A DNA stretch of 60,000 bases, from contig NC_064038.1 of the NCBI RefSeq assembly GCF_932526225.1, forward strand, positions 7,937,070 to 7,997,069, given 5' to 3'. Made by a program: the position numbers and the translations under genes. The DNA is from Nematostella vectensis (Eukaryota > Cnidaria > Anthozoa > Actiniaria > Edwardsiidae). Shown in pieces: positions 22,848 through 35,690 of this stretch. The notes under the pieces are model-generated. The model was given only the letters and a program-made list of their open reading frames with translations. It was not told the origin of the DNA and searched no databases. Within the stretch, counting starts at the first letter, position 1, and each line of letters opens with the position of its first letter.

Positions 22848-23627
22848 AGTGTCCATTAATTACGTCGAGAGGGGGGGAGGGAAGATTCTTACTCAAGACC
22901 CCCCCCTCCCCCTTGGGACCTCAATAAACAAAAAGGTTTTTAAATCTTGAATGAATACTGCGAAGTTACCTGCTTTGTTCAAGTTGATAACCCAGTGAAG
23001 TTCATTATTATTTCAGAGTTTGACATCTCTTATTCACAACTTTAGGTTATGGCCTTATTTTATAATTTGTTTTTCATGTTAAATAATGAAATAAGGTGCA
23101 GGGTAGGATTGCAGGGATTTTCTTTCTCAATCAGTTGCATTTTTTTTTTCAAAATCACTCCCTCCCACCCAAAAAAAGTCACCTGGTCTGCCCCTAAGGA
23201 CCCCTGTAAAGGATTATACATTTGTATATTTTGTTTTTGTTAAGAATATTATTCTGTATAAAAAGGGATTATGTCCAATGTAAAAAACATTGTATATGTA
23301 TATCGTTTTAGATTTGCATGCTCCACCACTATTTAGAAGTTTATTTCCATTTGTTTCTGTTAACTGATAATAAACTGTATTAGTAAATCCAGCTGTTAAA
23401 TACTGAATACTGGAAGTATCTATATTATAGTATATAAAGACAAAAGTATTAATTTATTTGTGCAACAAACTAGATGATATCAGTAAAATATAAAAGTGGG
23501 TCTCCTAAAAATTCAGGGCCCCTCTTAGAGGACCTTTTGTTTGGAAGCCCCCCCCCTTTTCGTGGTTAAAAATTGGGGGGTCCCCCGCTCATAGCTTCCC
23601 TCCCCCTTGGAGTATTTAATGAACACT
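22848..23627. mobile_element. TIR element with AGTGTYCATTAA ends
   Basis: Left end AGTGTCCATTAATTACGTCG followed by GAGGGGGGGAGGGAAG; the right end carries the inverse (CTTCCCTCCCCC ... ATTTAATGAACACT). About 780 bp with no transposase frame; the target duplication is unclear. Confidence 0.55.
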
Positions 23628-25480
23628 CGTTTAGTTGTTTTTTTGCCAAAACAGCCGTGTCCAGATAAAAAAACAAGATGCACTGCTTTTTTTCTTTTCG
23701 CAATTTTAAGCCAACAGCTATTTAAAATATTCAAGCGATGGCTTTGAGCTTAAAAACATATACCACAGGCGGCATGCGAATGCTCGGCACATAATGAACA
23801 AAGCGTGGGGCTTGAAACTTGGTCGTTTTCACCATCATTCGGCAAACCTTGGGGGTTATACCTAAGTTAAAACATTGTCTAGTGTTACCTTAGATTATGG
23901 ATTACTAAGACTGCTTTATCCACCAATTTTTGGGTGATAGCCATCACTAAAAGCCAAATCATGCTCAACCAAAAGAAAACACCTGAGCTGTGAAAAATCT
24001 TCCCTTAATGATCAGAGAAAGAAATAGCTACAGGAATAAATTGTGCAAGGACCTTTTGTTTACTTACGTCAAAGAACATATAACAGAACAAGATGGCGGA
24101 CAAAACTTGGAGGAGGGGAGTGTGAAGAATTAATTAATAAGAATATTCTTCTTTCTTTTTCAGTCTGGTCTAATTTAATTTTTATTATGATTGTTGTATT
24201 TTTTAAATAATTTATATAATTATCAAGTCATTCATTTGTGTCCGTAGTTTTTAATGTAACGTTTCATTGACTTGAGATTCAAATTCCTTTTTAATTAATT
24301 TGTATGAAGATTATGTGTTTTTAAAAATATAAATTTTTCTGCTTGATTTTTTATTTGTTTATTTGCAATATTGTTGTTTATATCAATGCAATTTTACAAA
24401 TAATAATTAAAATAATGGTGATGATGATAATGATGATAATTGTTGTTGTTAATATGTTAATAATATATTCTTATAATTGTAGAAGATGTTTTATATATTG
24501 GTTCCCCCTTCTTTTGGTTCCGAGACCATCATCCCACCCTCCCCTCCCCCCCAAAAAAAGTTGTTGAAAGAAAACAGATCATCAAACGAAAATATAAATA
24601 CTTCAATAGGATTATAGTAGAAGCCCCACACACGCCTCCCCCCTGCCCTACAACCTTTAAACTAAAAGTGACGTTTGTCACTTTCTTTTAAATTTTTAAA
24701 AATTCCTTAAGGATTAATAGTATAAATAGTTAATGAGCCATTTCCGACGTGATGTCTTAAGTTTCTTATTTGTGGTCAAGTTAACACAGATGCGCTCATT
24801 GCCCTTCCCTCACCTAAACAGTGACACTTATCATGAAGATTTACCTTAAGTAATATTCCTTTATCCCAGTGGTTCCAGTAATGAGAGTTTCGATAGACTA
24901 GATAATAACATCCTTAGCTCTATTGGCAAACAAATTGGATCGTCCAGGATGCTTATCTTACTTTTATAATTAAAAAAACTAAATCTATTATTAATGGAAC
25001 AACCTCTAGTACAAACTGTTTGCTACACGAGTACACAAGTAATAGCATTATATAATACAACAACACCCGAGCTGCAATAAAAAATGAACATACTCCTTTA
25101 CCACTATCGACCGCACTCTAAACTCGCGCACTGCCAGTTTCGAGTTTCACTTATTAACTAAATAATAAAAACTGAGTCTGTCATGTTTGCTTTGTATACG
25201 TACATACTCTCAGGGCAGGCGACCCAATAGAAGCTCGGAATAACTGATTTGTTATCTAAGAGGAGCTTATCAAATAGGAGCATCTTGGTCCCCCTACGTT
25301 ATGTTGTATCGGGACAAGCCCCGGGGTATTACCCTTGCCAAGGCTCATTGTTGCCAAGTTTCTATTTGACGACGTCTTTTCCCCGAAGATGGGCAGGCAA
25401 AAGGTGTGCTATCACTAATCCAAGTTACGAACACCGAGGCGAATGGAAGGCAGACATTTTCCTTTTTAAGAAACGCAAAA
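23628..25480. other. gene-free, AT-rich stretch
   Basis: No exon recognised. Contains an ACAAGATGGCGGAC (YY1-like) motif near 24090, a small (GATGAT)n block near 24420 and homopolymer C tracts near 24540-24555. Confidence 0.45.
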
Positions 25481-25486
25481 GGAGAT

Positions 25487-25765
25487 GAAGACAAAGCTCA
25501 AAAGAGGCACTGTTCCTTTTTTATAAATAACGTTACAAGAAGTAACTTGGATGGCGAAAAGGCATCTTTAGATAGATAAAGTTTTTATTTTATAAATAAA
25601 TAAAGTACAAGGAGGTTGAGACAAACGAGGAGGCTTGGATGGCGAAGAGGCACTGTTCCTTTAGATAAATAACGTAAAATAACGTACAAGGAGGTGGAGA
25701 CAAACGAGAAGTCTTGAATGGCGAAGAAGCACTGTTCCTTTAAATAAATGATGTACAAGTAGATA
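25487..25765. repeat. ~75-bp minisatellite (GGCACTGTTCCTTT units)
   Basis: About four diverged copies of a unit containing CTTGGATGGCGAAGAGGCAC, TGTTCCTTTAGATAAATAAC and GTACAAGGAGGTGGAGACAA. Not coding. Confidence 0.85.
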
Positions 25766-26167
25766 GACGGGGCTCGCACAGTCGGGGCCATGCTAAATAC
25801 AGCTAAGATAGCTCGGATTTCTGAAAAGAAGTGTTTTTTTTTTCAAGAAAGGCCGATATACCGATATCTGTCGCATAGCGCAGATGTCGAATACCAGGAG
25901 GAAAGAGTGCTTCTGTTTTTCCCCAGGAAGGTCCGCGTATAAGGTGATAACTGTAAATGCACATACGATTTCTTGAGAGTGTTTCAATTCATTTCTATTC
26001 TACCAATGTTACTGAAGTACATTAAGGCTTGGAACGTGGCACAGACGTTGACGAAAAATGACATTTTGCCTTAAACTGGGTTATCGTTTGAATTCGCATA
26101 TGAAGTTTGGAGATGTCATTAAGTAGCTTGGGAACTTTCATATTAACCTACCCATATGGTAGAGATA

Positions 26168-26203
26168 TGATCACGTGACCTATGACGTCATACGGAAGAA
26201 AGG
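26168..26203 (+). promoter_or_regulatory. E-box plus CRE plus ETS-like cluster
   Basis: GATCACGTGACCTATGACGT at 26169-26188 is followed by CATACGGAAGAAAG: a CACGTG E-box, a full TGACGTCA and a CGGAAG ETS core within 30 bp. AAGTGAGTG near 26267 could be a first-exon donor. It may be a promoter for a gene to the right; not proven. Confidence 0.35.
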
Positions 26204-27251
26204 CTAACTTGTCGTAGCTATCCGCTGATGGAAACGTTTTTCTATCAAGTGAACGATGTTTAATAAGTGAGTGTATTTATCAATGAATCTTTCCAATAGG
26301 AAGATTTCTAAATAGAAATAGTTATGATTTTTTCTATAAGTATGCTTTTATTTTTGTACACATAATTGGATAAATCTAGTAAAAAAATGATGACATTTTT
26401 CCAATGCTAAACGGACGGCTTCGATCGAAGAAGGAAGGCGAATCGTAATATATCTTAAGTTTTTAGCACACGAAAGTTGTTTTGTGCCCTCTCAAAGATG
26501 CAACCGTTATAAAGAATGTATACTAATCATTGTTTGATATATGTACGAGTCTTATTAAGTGATGTTTTGCTCTCAACTGCGGAAGAATGTTTCCTTTGTA
26601 GCCTTTCTTGTTGTTTAGATAGTTAGAATAAACCTCCTACACTTTGACTCTTTCCCTATCGTCCCTTTAATTATCATGTGACCTCCTTTCTTTGCTTTTT
26701 CGCGCAATTTTCAGACCTGCTTCGGGTGCCATGTAGATAATGGCTAACACAATAAATTGTGGCTTCGCGAGAGTCTATTTGCACTCAACTTTAACAATTG
26801 CAAATAAAATAGTGGTGAAAACAAAAGCTGAGACTGCAAGGCAGTATAAAACAAGAATATTACAGGAGCGCAAGGCTTGCGCCATGTTGCGATGCGGGAT
26901 GAATAAAAATGTTTGAGAGAAAAAAAATGCCCCCCCCCCCCCAAAAAAAAAAAAAAACTGTCCATCCTCCAATTATAAAATTTTCGTCTTGGAATCGATG
27001 ACCTTGGCCTTGATCAAACACAATGACGTCAGATGTCAGATCTTTGTTATCTTCAGCGATTAGCACGGGCGCAAGGGTTGTGGGAGGCTGGGGGCAGCTA
27101 TCCCGTTAAATGGACATAAATTTTACAAAAGAAAAAATGACGTCTAACCCAAAGCAAATACAAGAAATAATAAGGCTTGCCCCCCCCCCCCCCCCCCCAA
27201 TCTAGCTATGGCTTGCTATAAGCACGGGCTATAGGATAATTTGACTCCAAG
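26204..27251. other. gene-free stretch
   Basis: No recognised exon. Homopolymer C/A tract at about 26930-26957 and a C run at about 27180-27199. Frames rich in Phe/Gly here are homopolymer artefacts. Confidence 0.45.
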
Positions 27252-30200
27252 ATGGAGTTTTTCTGTGATAAATTCAACTCCTTTGATGGACTTAGAATAG
27301 ACAAGAGTAAGTGCAAACACCACTGAATATTTCTTTACACTTTCTTACTTATAATTCATTTTATTAAAGTAAGCACAACCTAGGGAAATGGTGATTTTAA
27401 AAACAGTATTCACTACATCAGTATTATTGATGAACATTGCAAATAAGTCAGGGTGAAGAAATGCAAATCTTTGGAAATGAGTAGGAGACTTCAAAGAAAT
27501 GTTTAGTTTTTTTTATTGAGAGAATTAGAATAAAGTAAAATGAAGTAAAATATCAGTAGGCAGAAAGTAATAAACAATTCTAATTTAATACTGGCTTTCA
27601 GAGAACTTCTACCGCTGCTGCCATAGCCTTGATAAAGTGTTAACATGGTGGAGTGGTGCTAACTGTAAGAAGCAATATCTAGAAAAATTCTCAACATCAG
27701 AGTGGGATGCCTCCCCTGAGTACCGTAAAAAACTACACACCCTGGGACATTGTATCTGTTGTAGAGACTTCCTTTTCAAGTATCAAAAAATGTTTCTAGC
27801 CAAACAAATGAATCTCACCAACCCAAAACTCTCATCTCCATTTGGAAAACTGCCTACTCAAGTTAACTACTATTTCTCAGAACAAAACTCTATTCCACTT
27901 ACTCCAAACAACAAGATACTCAGAAAAATTGGTACAGAAATCTATCAGAAATTTGATGCCAAGTGCAAAGAAAGTTTCTCTAAGAGTTTCGCAGATGTTC
28001 TGCTCCTTGTCCTTCAAGCTGGTTTGCAGAAGAAGTTGTCACCTGTGGAGAAAAAAAAGAAAAGAACGAAATGAAAAAAGAAAGTCAAAGCATTCTACAG
28101 AGAGTCGATGGGCGAAAACGGATGTGGACAGTTATTTGCAGCAAGAGAAAAGCAAAGAATGAGCCAGTATTTTAAAACAAGACAGGAGGCTGTAGAAAGG
28201 GTGCAAACAAAGGGCAAAGAAGAGCGTTCTCATGTACCAAAGGAATTTGATGGAGACTTACAGAAGTTGATGGATGATGTACAATACTGGCCAAATCAAC
28301 CTCTCAATTGGAGTGCCAAAGCAAGAGAATATAAGATAAAGAAAAAAAGGGGCCCCGAGAGTCCTCCAAATGCAGGACAGCTTCTCAAGGAATACCTGTC
28401 ATCCAAAGGAGTAGATGTTAACCGGTTTAACAGAAGACAGAATGGAGGTGAGTGTTACTAACTGTGCACAGATTAAAATAACATCATATAACATGCAACC
28501 AGCCTAATAAAAAAGCTTCCAAATTAGGCTGACACAAAATATTGTTTTATCTCAAGGCATCTGAAGGGGAGGGGGGTTGGGGGCATGGCCACCAAGATAT
28601 TCAACATATACAGTAAATTTGTAGAATATTTCATACATCTCTTATGCAATCTTCATCGGAAGGGGGGGGGGGGGGCAAAGGCACTGGCTTTCCACACGAC
28701 CACCCTCCTACCGTGGATCCACCACTGGTTTTGGTTGATATTTTGTACTCCCAAAGCAATTTCCTTAACTGTATTCTAAGGATTTATCTGCTATTGTGTA
28801 TTTAAAACTCCAGGCTATACTTTAATAAAGAGGAATACTGTATATTGTACATGACATGAAACTAATCATAAGAAGTAAAAACACTCAGTACCACCTCCAA
28901 TTGAAAACTAATTCACTGTATTTTGCAGGCAAGAGAGTAAGGCGCGTAATTCAGAAGCAGAGAGGAGGGGAAATTTCTTTGCCTGTTCCATGGAGTAACA
29001 CAGAAGTAAGAAACACAGTTAAAGATCTCATACAGAATGGGACATGCAACATCGGGATCCCCATTGCAGAGACAGAACACGTCAAGCTAGTTATAGATGC
29101 TGATGGAAATGTTGCAAAAGCGGTTACTAAAGTCCATGGAAGAAAAATCCCTCTTCAAGAAATTCAAAAAGAGTCACTTAAGAAAAACAGAGAATTTCTA
29201 AAGATACACAATGGTGAGTTCTTTGAGAAGATGACAATAGAGGAAATCATTCATAAGAGCTGAAGAGTATCGGTGAAGACACCACTGGGACAATGGAAGA
29301 GATGAAGGAGAGGCTCAAACGCTTCAACAGAACAAGGCACTGGCTGATATGGCATGACCACAGTGTGATTGCAAACCATGGATTAATGCTCTTCTGTCTT
29401 AGAGAACTTTATGACCCTGCAATACACAAAAGTAGCCAGACCTACCTTGAAGAAACTGGCCGAAAGATTAACATACAAGCAACAGTAGAGTCACCAAAAG
29501 TATATATACTTGGGGCCAGTAAAAGCACAGTCGATGATCAAATGCGGTTTGTCAAGACAAGGCAGGAAGACCTCAAGAATCAAGTTTCAACTATTACAAA
29601 TGAAGGCATTGAGGTAAACGAAGTAATGAGGTACATGAATGGTGACAACCCAGCAGTCCAAATGGAATCTGGAACCCAACATGGAGGGACATTAACTTGT
29701 GCGGGATGTGATTGCAATATCAATTCATGTTACAACCTAGAGTACAGCCTGCAAAGGCCATATCTCACTTTGAATTAAAGTCAAGACCTGATACTTGCAG
29801 TCACAGCTGGGCAAGGGGGAACTTATCACCCATACAAAAACCTGAAGGCAGATCAGCTAAAGAAAGAGATGAGGTCAAGAGGACTCAGTGAGGAAGGAAA
29901 AAAGGAGGAGATACAAGAGAGACTGACAGAAACACTAAGGGGGAAAACACGTCTACCTGCACTTCTAACAAGTAGGCTCCCCGGCAATAAGCAGATAGAA
30001 GAGCTGAACCTTCAGCGGTACGAAGTGCTGTATTTTGAAGCCTTACATGCGTCAATGAATCACATCAAGAACATACTAGCTGAGCTTCGGCACCATGTCA
30101 CAGATATTGATGCACTCATAACATTGAATGAGATACTAGGTATACAGCTTAGTAAAGACAAGGTCAGAGGGGTCGATTACAGGAAGACTCTAATCCTGGT

Positions 30201-31193
30201 TACCACTGCCCTGTACAGCAAAGTCAGCCGGAACATCAGGCTCCTCCTAGTTACCCTCTGTGAGATGTGTGAGATTTTTTATGCATCGGCAGACAGACGA
30301 AGTCCAAAGATGATACTCAGACTACACAACCTCTGCTGGCATCATGCAATCCGATGCGGCACCATTCTTACACCCCCTACAGCCCTGACATACCGCAAGT
30401 TCTTTGGAATTTACTTCCATGCTTCCATCTCTCATGCTTCCTTTCTGCTCCGTTTACACTCCCACCGTTCTACCAATGCTGAGACCTTTGAGCGCCTGTT
30501 TGAGAAAATCACTGACATTACCAAGAAGACCTGGGGGGAAAGACTGGAAGACCTCCCCAGCAATGCAATGCTACATGTCAGTGCAGAGATCAACACGAAG
30601 GAGACGGATGCAGTGCTCAAGGAAGAAGGAGAGATCATAAAACTTGCTAAGGCATTGCCACAAATGGGTAACAACACCCTCACCAAAGATATGCTCCGAG
30701 AGTATGCCGGAGATTGGGAAGGTCACCTACACCAGATAGCAGACTTCCTAGTGCCTGGAGAAGGAGAGTGGTGGTATGAGACAGAAGATACTGTGGAATT
30801 TCATGATGGGAATGATGAGATTTCCCACAGAAATGCACCTGCCCTACACCATTTCCGGTCATCTTCAATACCACAAGAGCAGAGTTACTTGAGAGAGAGC
30901 TCAGGTGAGAGAGAGCTCTGGTGCTGGGACAATGCGAGATAGTGAAGAAGTATGACCAGCTCAAGCAGCACTTGAAAGAAAATCCAAGATCTCGTTACTA
31001 CATTAATAAATACAACACACACCTTGCTCACATCCAGGTCGAGGTCCTGAAGGCTTACAGAAAGAAACACCAGGAACTCTCTCACTCTACCGCCACCTCT
31101 CTAAGTGAAGATGAGCGCCTGTCAAAAAAAGCATCACTCAAGATTTCAGAGCATCTACTGAATGCATGGAAAATGACCATTTACATGGCATGA
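27252..31193 (+). pseudogene. broken multi-exon gene of a SAP-motif, Cys-rich multi-copy family
   Basis: Three exons fit in phase: 27252-27306 (MEFFCDKFNSFDGLRIDK), 27602-28447 and 28929-31193. The joined frame would encode roughly 1,100 residues: Cys-rich N-terminus (CCHSLDK, HCICCRDF), a basic middle, a Cys cluster CAGCDCNINSC near 29698, a SAP-like helix-loop-helix (DQLKKEMRSRGLSEEGKKEE) near 29850, and a helical C-terminal part. It is broken by in-frame TGA at 28072 and TAA at 29776 and by frame shifts near 29250-29262 and near 30905-30915, the last in a GAGAGAGA run. Multi-copy uncharacterised proteins of this pattern occur in cnidarian and other aquatic animal genomes, as I recall. The function is unknown; a mobile-element origin is possible but no transposase motif is visible. 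Codon-level conservation between the breaks suggests recent decay. Confidence 0.7.
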
Positions 31194-32496
31194 ACAGATA
31201 AATCAAAATCATAAGATTCATACCAAAACCAGCTTTTATTAAAACCAAGTATAACCAGTATAACCAAATTTTTATTTTTTGTAGTAAGCTGTTGTTTGCA
31301 CTCAGTTAACTAGCACAAAAACATTCTTTTTCAATGTTAGCACATTTTAAATACGGTCAACAGGTTTAAACTTACCGTTTTAATAGATTGCCGGGGCTTA
31401 TGGTGCCCAATTCAGCTCCCCAAATTCTCCAATTTTGTTGACGAGTGGAATAAAGTCGCGATTCTTTCATAATTAAATCTGCTGGTAGATTATATTCCCT
31501 TAAGAGCAGACCTGCTGTTAATCTTGTGAGAATGAAGTCCAAGCAATTGGTTTAGACAATGTAAAGTTGGAACAAGAAAAAGGTTTTCAAACACACTCGA
31601 AACATTTTCACCTCGTGGGCGCCATTTTTGTTTTTCGGCTAATATTTATGAAATTCCCCAATGACGGCGTGTACAACAAATACCCCTAGCCGTACAGGTA
31701 AATTACGCTTATATGAAGTACTTGCCTAGAAGGTCTACTTCTCTTTGCGGGGGGCATTTTATAATTTTTGACCCAGGCCTTAATGTACTTGTGTTGTTAC
31801 TTGTACTTAAGTTTTAATTACTAACAGAACCAGTTTCTTGTTTTCCGGCATTGCTTTTAAGAATGTACACGATAAATGTGACAATTTCAGGCAACGATCG
31901 CAAATAATACTAGACTCCGTTTTATCTGATATAATCTTCGTTCAAACTGCACAAAGGCTGCTTTTCCTTTTTTTTCTATTATGCTTAAGACATTTATCCA
32001 AGACGATTCTTCGAAATTTTTTTGTGCTCTGTATATATTAACCTTTTCTTTATGTTTTATGCTGTCAGGCACTTCGTGGTTGTTGGTCTTGAGGTCTTTG
32101 TCACTGGGTAGTGGCTCGCCAGCTATAGCCTGCAGCTACTGTACCTTGTTGGTGAGGCTTTCAACAATTATTCGTTGTTTGGGCTGAAAGTTTGCTGAAA
32201 GGAATAATTTTTTCTTTTATGATATTTTTTTTTGCGTTTGGAGGCCGGTAAACATGTAACGGTAGCATTTTAATCTTATTGTACATCTCTTCATTTGCTG
32301 TTTTTTTCTTCCTCAATTATGCATTTATTGTCGTCTTTTTCTTGTCTATTTTTTTTTTCTTCCTGAGTTACCCTAATATCAATGAAACCCTGCTCTTTTT
32401 TTTCCTTTTCTATAGTGTAAAAATCTGAAGAGCCTTTTTTCAACATCCTGGTTTACAGAAAAATATGCATTGTTGCATATTTTTATATTTTTCAAG
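31194..32496. other. gene-free stretch after the SAP-family pseudogene
   Basis: AT-rich with many T runs. GGGCGCCATTTTTG (YY1-like, inverted) near 31618. No recognised exon. Confidence 0.45.
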
Positions 32497-32763
32497 AGTC
32501 AACACAATGGCTCGTTGCTAAGTGTTTTTCTCCCGGAAGCGCGGGCGGGAAATATCAGCGTTGAGCGAGACTGGGTGAGGTCTGTAAGGAAGATCCCCGC
32601 GGATTCGAAGCCAAATTACGGTATTCAAAACTTGGATTCGTGCCTACAGAAGATCAATGGCAACAAATTAGAGCTTGTGGGGCCTATGCCCGACAGCTAC
32701 CTTAAAGAGATAGGCCAGAACATGCACTCGAAAGCACTTGTTCGAAAGCAACTGGCCTCATGA
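32497..32763 (+). CDS. unrecognised possible terminal exon
   Basis: After TTTTTCAAG at 32488-32496 an open frame reads SQHNGSLLSVFLPEARAGNI... with a normal-looking composition (ERDWVRSVRKIPADSK, KLELVGPMPDSYLKEIG) to a TGA at 32761. There is no in-frame ATG nearby. A second frame (32760-33119) overlaps its end. No family recognised; could be a remnant of the neighbouring mobile-like gene. Confidence 0.3.
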   Translation, partial: SQHNGSLLSVFLPEARAGNISVERDWVRSVRKIPADSKPNYGIQNLDSCLQKINGNKLELVGPMPDSYLKEIGQNMHSKALVRKQLAS

Positions 32764-33481
32764 GTCCCATAAATTTATTTATGCCATACTCGGTCTTCAA
32801 GCATGTGTGGGTTATAATCGTTGACTATGGCGGTGACATGACAACAGACGGCATGCGTGTAACGCTTGTTATTTCTAAGCCACGGACGGCTAATGCTATT
32901 TGGTCTCTGGCCCGGTTTGAAGGACAGAGTTTTTTTTTATCAAAACTTCACTTTGAAAAAGTGCTCGTCGAGGGACGTAGGATTTACTCTTATAAGGGTA
33001 AATCGGAGTTAACGATAACTATAAGCACTCCCATTTCTTTCAATTACAATATGACACATTCTTCGTACATCGATACGATAAAGAGGATTTCGCGCAAAAC
33101 GCTGCCCTGCAGAAACTAATGAACAGCGAAAAGTGTAAACATTTTATTTGCACATGTTCTTTTTACAGAAATATAGTGTTATAGATAAATTTGAGCTATT
33201 GTAATTCTGCCTATTTTCAATTGTAAAAAGATATATATTAAATAAGATCCATTTGTAGTTTCATGACTTATACACTCTGTATTGCTTTATTTTAATAAAA
33301 TAAAATTGAGATATTGTTTTATTTCAATTGTATTTTTTTTAATATAAACATTTATTCTATTTCAAATAATGTATACACTTATACATTTTGCTAAGCAGTG
33401 ATCAGGTCTACATTGCGGAGTTAAAACTACATACCATTATTAAGTGATTTCATACTAATAAATTGCAATAAATACACAATT

Positions 33482-33498
33482 TAATAATAACAATAATA

Positions 33499-33591
<93 letters not shown>
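33482..33591. repeat. (AAT)n microsatellite
   Basis: About 110 bp of AAT/ATA repeat; on the minus strand it reads (ATT)n, possibly a LINE tail. Confidence 0.95.
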
Positions 33592-33804
33592 TGTTGTTTT
33601 AAACCTTCATTTGCAGCCATGTTGTTGAATTAGTTTTTAGCATACAAGTATTCTCACTAAATATATTTGTAGAATGCATGAAAAGTGCCTTATGCTGTGG
33701 GTTCTCATCATATTGAATGAAGTGATTTGAAAGACATCCTGAGAAAATAAGCAGTTAATTTAGTCTGTTGACAAGAGGCCCTCTAAACGTTTGATCAAAA
33801 TATC

Positions 33805-34210
33805 CTATTTGTCCGTACAAGGGCGTCCTCTTGCCTTCAACTCTTTTTTAAAGTCCTCTACTGACATAGATCTAGGATGAATTGACCTACTCATTGCAGG
33901 TGAAGACATCCCTTGACGCAACTCATGTACAGCTTTGTGTGTCTCAAGCGTGTTGTAGTCTGGGAATCTCTTATCACAAATGCTACAAACCACAGGCTTT
34001 AGGATGGCAACAGCTTTAGAAGTCAACACTTGTTTTCCGGTACAATCAATCACAGTAAAGCTATGACTACACATATGGCAAGATGTGTCTGTAACAGATT
34101 TGTCTCTGCCACATTCACAACTAGTTGGTTTTTTACAGTGAAGGGGAACACGGGGCTTGAAGTGGGAGGTGTAAGAGGGAGGCAACGGTTGATGTTCAGG
34201 GAGATAAAAT
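33805..34210 (-). CDS. C2H2 zinc finger / SAP-like open frame
   Basis: An open minus-strand frame from about 34210 to the TAG at 33805. It carries a Cys cluster (CKKPTSCECG ... SCHMCSHSF), one C2H2 finger (CSICDKRFPDYNTLETHKAVH, with C-x2-C and H-x4-H type spacing), and ends in SVEDFKKELKARGRPCTDK, like the first part of a SAP motif. No ATG opens the frame upstream; the first in-frame Met is inside HMCSHSF, so a 5' exon or decay is likely. It is convergent with the SAP-family pseudogene at 27252-31193, which carries a similar SAP-like segment. The two could be parts of the same mobile or multi-copy unit. Function unknown. Confidence 0.45.
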
Positions 34211-34297
34211 GCTCAGTATTTTGATTAGCATAAACATGGCGGTAGGCTGATCAATTCGGGCTCCGCAAACTTCTGCGCCATCCTGCTTTAAAACACT

Positions 34298-34877
34298 ATG
34301 GAGCAAGAAACTAATAAGCGCAAAGAAAGGTTAAGCTCCTCAAGCAGTGCCTGCGATTCTCCTGATTATAAAAAGAATAAACAAAAAAAACAAAGCAAGG
34401 TTTTAGCGAGGAAGCAGCATGGCCAAGGTTTTGGGCTTCGAACAGTTATTCTCTAACGTTCAATTTATTCTAAAGAAGGTTGAAATATTAGACCTCATGA
34501 GAGAGAAAGTAGACGCTGTCAAAGATTACGAACATTGAAAAGCAAATTTGCCAGCCCGGAAGCAGAGTGGAGGTTCTGGAGGCGAAACAAGTGGAGAAAG
34601 AAAAGAAAATGGCCTAGCTTACAAACTCGGTAGAGTTCATCTCCATGTCCTTTGAACAAGATAGAGCAGAGAGAGCTGCTGAGAATAAGCACAGTGGTAA
34701 GGGAACTGGAGCTAACTCGAAAGACCTGTTGTATTTACAAGCATACTCGAGGAGAGAGAACCTTATTTTCTCGGGAATACCGGAAATCGTACTCGAAGAG
34801 GTAAGTGAAGTCGATGGGAACCCAGAAGAGGGAAGTGAAGTCGATGGGAACCCGGAAAAAACGTATTATGATTGACA
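34298..34877 (+). pseudogene. LINE ORF1 remnant
   Basis: Starts MEQETNKRKERLSSSSSACD (34298) and breaks in frame. After a coiled-coil-like Lys/Glu-rich part (about 34500-34640) it continues as SKDLLYLQAYSRRENLIFSG. The SRRENLIFSGIPE segment is the usual start of the RNA-binding region of LINE ORF1 proteins (L2/CR1/L1 type). A short in-frame duplication (SEVDGNPE twice) precedes the end at about 34877. Confidence 0.6.
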
Positions 34878-35215
34878 TTGATGGAACAAGAGTGCAATAG
34901 ACTCTCGGTATATAGAGTGTACCATAGTCTCAAATCAATTAGAGTACAACAGACTCATAACAGCATTACACGATGTACAAATGCAGTCAGTGTAAATTAT
35001 TGGTGTTAAAATCACTAATACTATAGTGATTATGATATCTGAAAAACAACGTATTATAATTGATATTGATGGAACAAGAGTGCAATTCGACTCTCGGTGT
35101 ATAGAATACCGTAGTCTCGTAACAGTATTACACAATGTGCATATGCAGTCCTGCAGTCAGTGTAAATCACTGGTGTTAATCTAAATAAATGCTATAGTGA
35201 TAAGGGTTTGTATTC
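34858..35215. repeat. ~185-bp tandem duplication
   Basis: Two diverged copies starting ACGTATTATGATTGACATTG (34860) and ACGTATTATAATTGATATTG (about 35049), each carrying GATGGAACAAGAGTGCAAT, GACTCTCGG and ATGCAGTC blocks. Directly downstream of the LINE ORF1 remnant; no coding frame. Confidence 0.8.
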
Positions 35216-35396
35216 TTTACACTCGCCTTGGACGCTAGTGCAAAAAGCTTGACATACAAATACGAGCTTCTCTTTAGAGAGAAATTATGATCGCGACGAG
35301 GCGGAAACTGTTATTCTTTCTACCAAACATAGCTCTTGCCTCGAACCTGAATCCTGTCATTACAGTTTAATAATCTCTAGTCTTTATGTGCGCTGT

Positions 35397-35690
35397 CCCA
35401 ATGAACGCCATCTGGGCAAAGAACAAGCCAAAATGCTGCTGGTTTCCCAAAGGGGACAATCAAAATTTTTGCGCTACACAATCGAAAGTGATTAATGGCC
35501 CTAGGAACAAGAATAGATGGCGGTGGCAACCAATTATCATCAGCATGCCGGTTTTCTGTAAATGATCTACAGCGATCATGCCAGGTTGATAGAACCTAGA
35601 TTTAAAGCGTGGAAGCTTGTTATTGTAATGGTTAGTAAAGCGATCAACAAGATAAGGACCCCAGAGCAATAAGGCCTGGATAAACATGTT
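35397..35690 (-). pseudogene. DIRS-like retrotransposon fragment (RNase H region)
   Basis: Minus strand reads VDRFTNHYNNKLPRFKSRFY then, after a one-base frame change near 35538, DDNWLPPPSILVPRAINHFR and LIVPFGKPAAFWLVLCPDG to a stop near 35397. The order VDRF...LPRFxSRF...NNWxxPP...LIVP...FW is the RNase H region of DIRS/Ngaro-type (tyrosine-recombinase) retrotransposons. It is an isolated, broken fragment. Confidence 0.55.

Noticed and set aside
26744-27066. Minus-strand frames with FFFFGGGG
   Set aside because: Produced by adjacent A and C homopolymers; no gene features.
32760-33119. 119-residue plus-strand frame after the possible exon at 32497
   Set aside because: No recognised family and its start is not an ATG in good context; kept only as a note beside the preceding entry.
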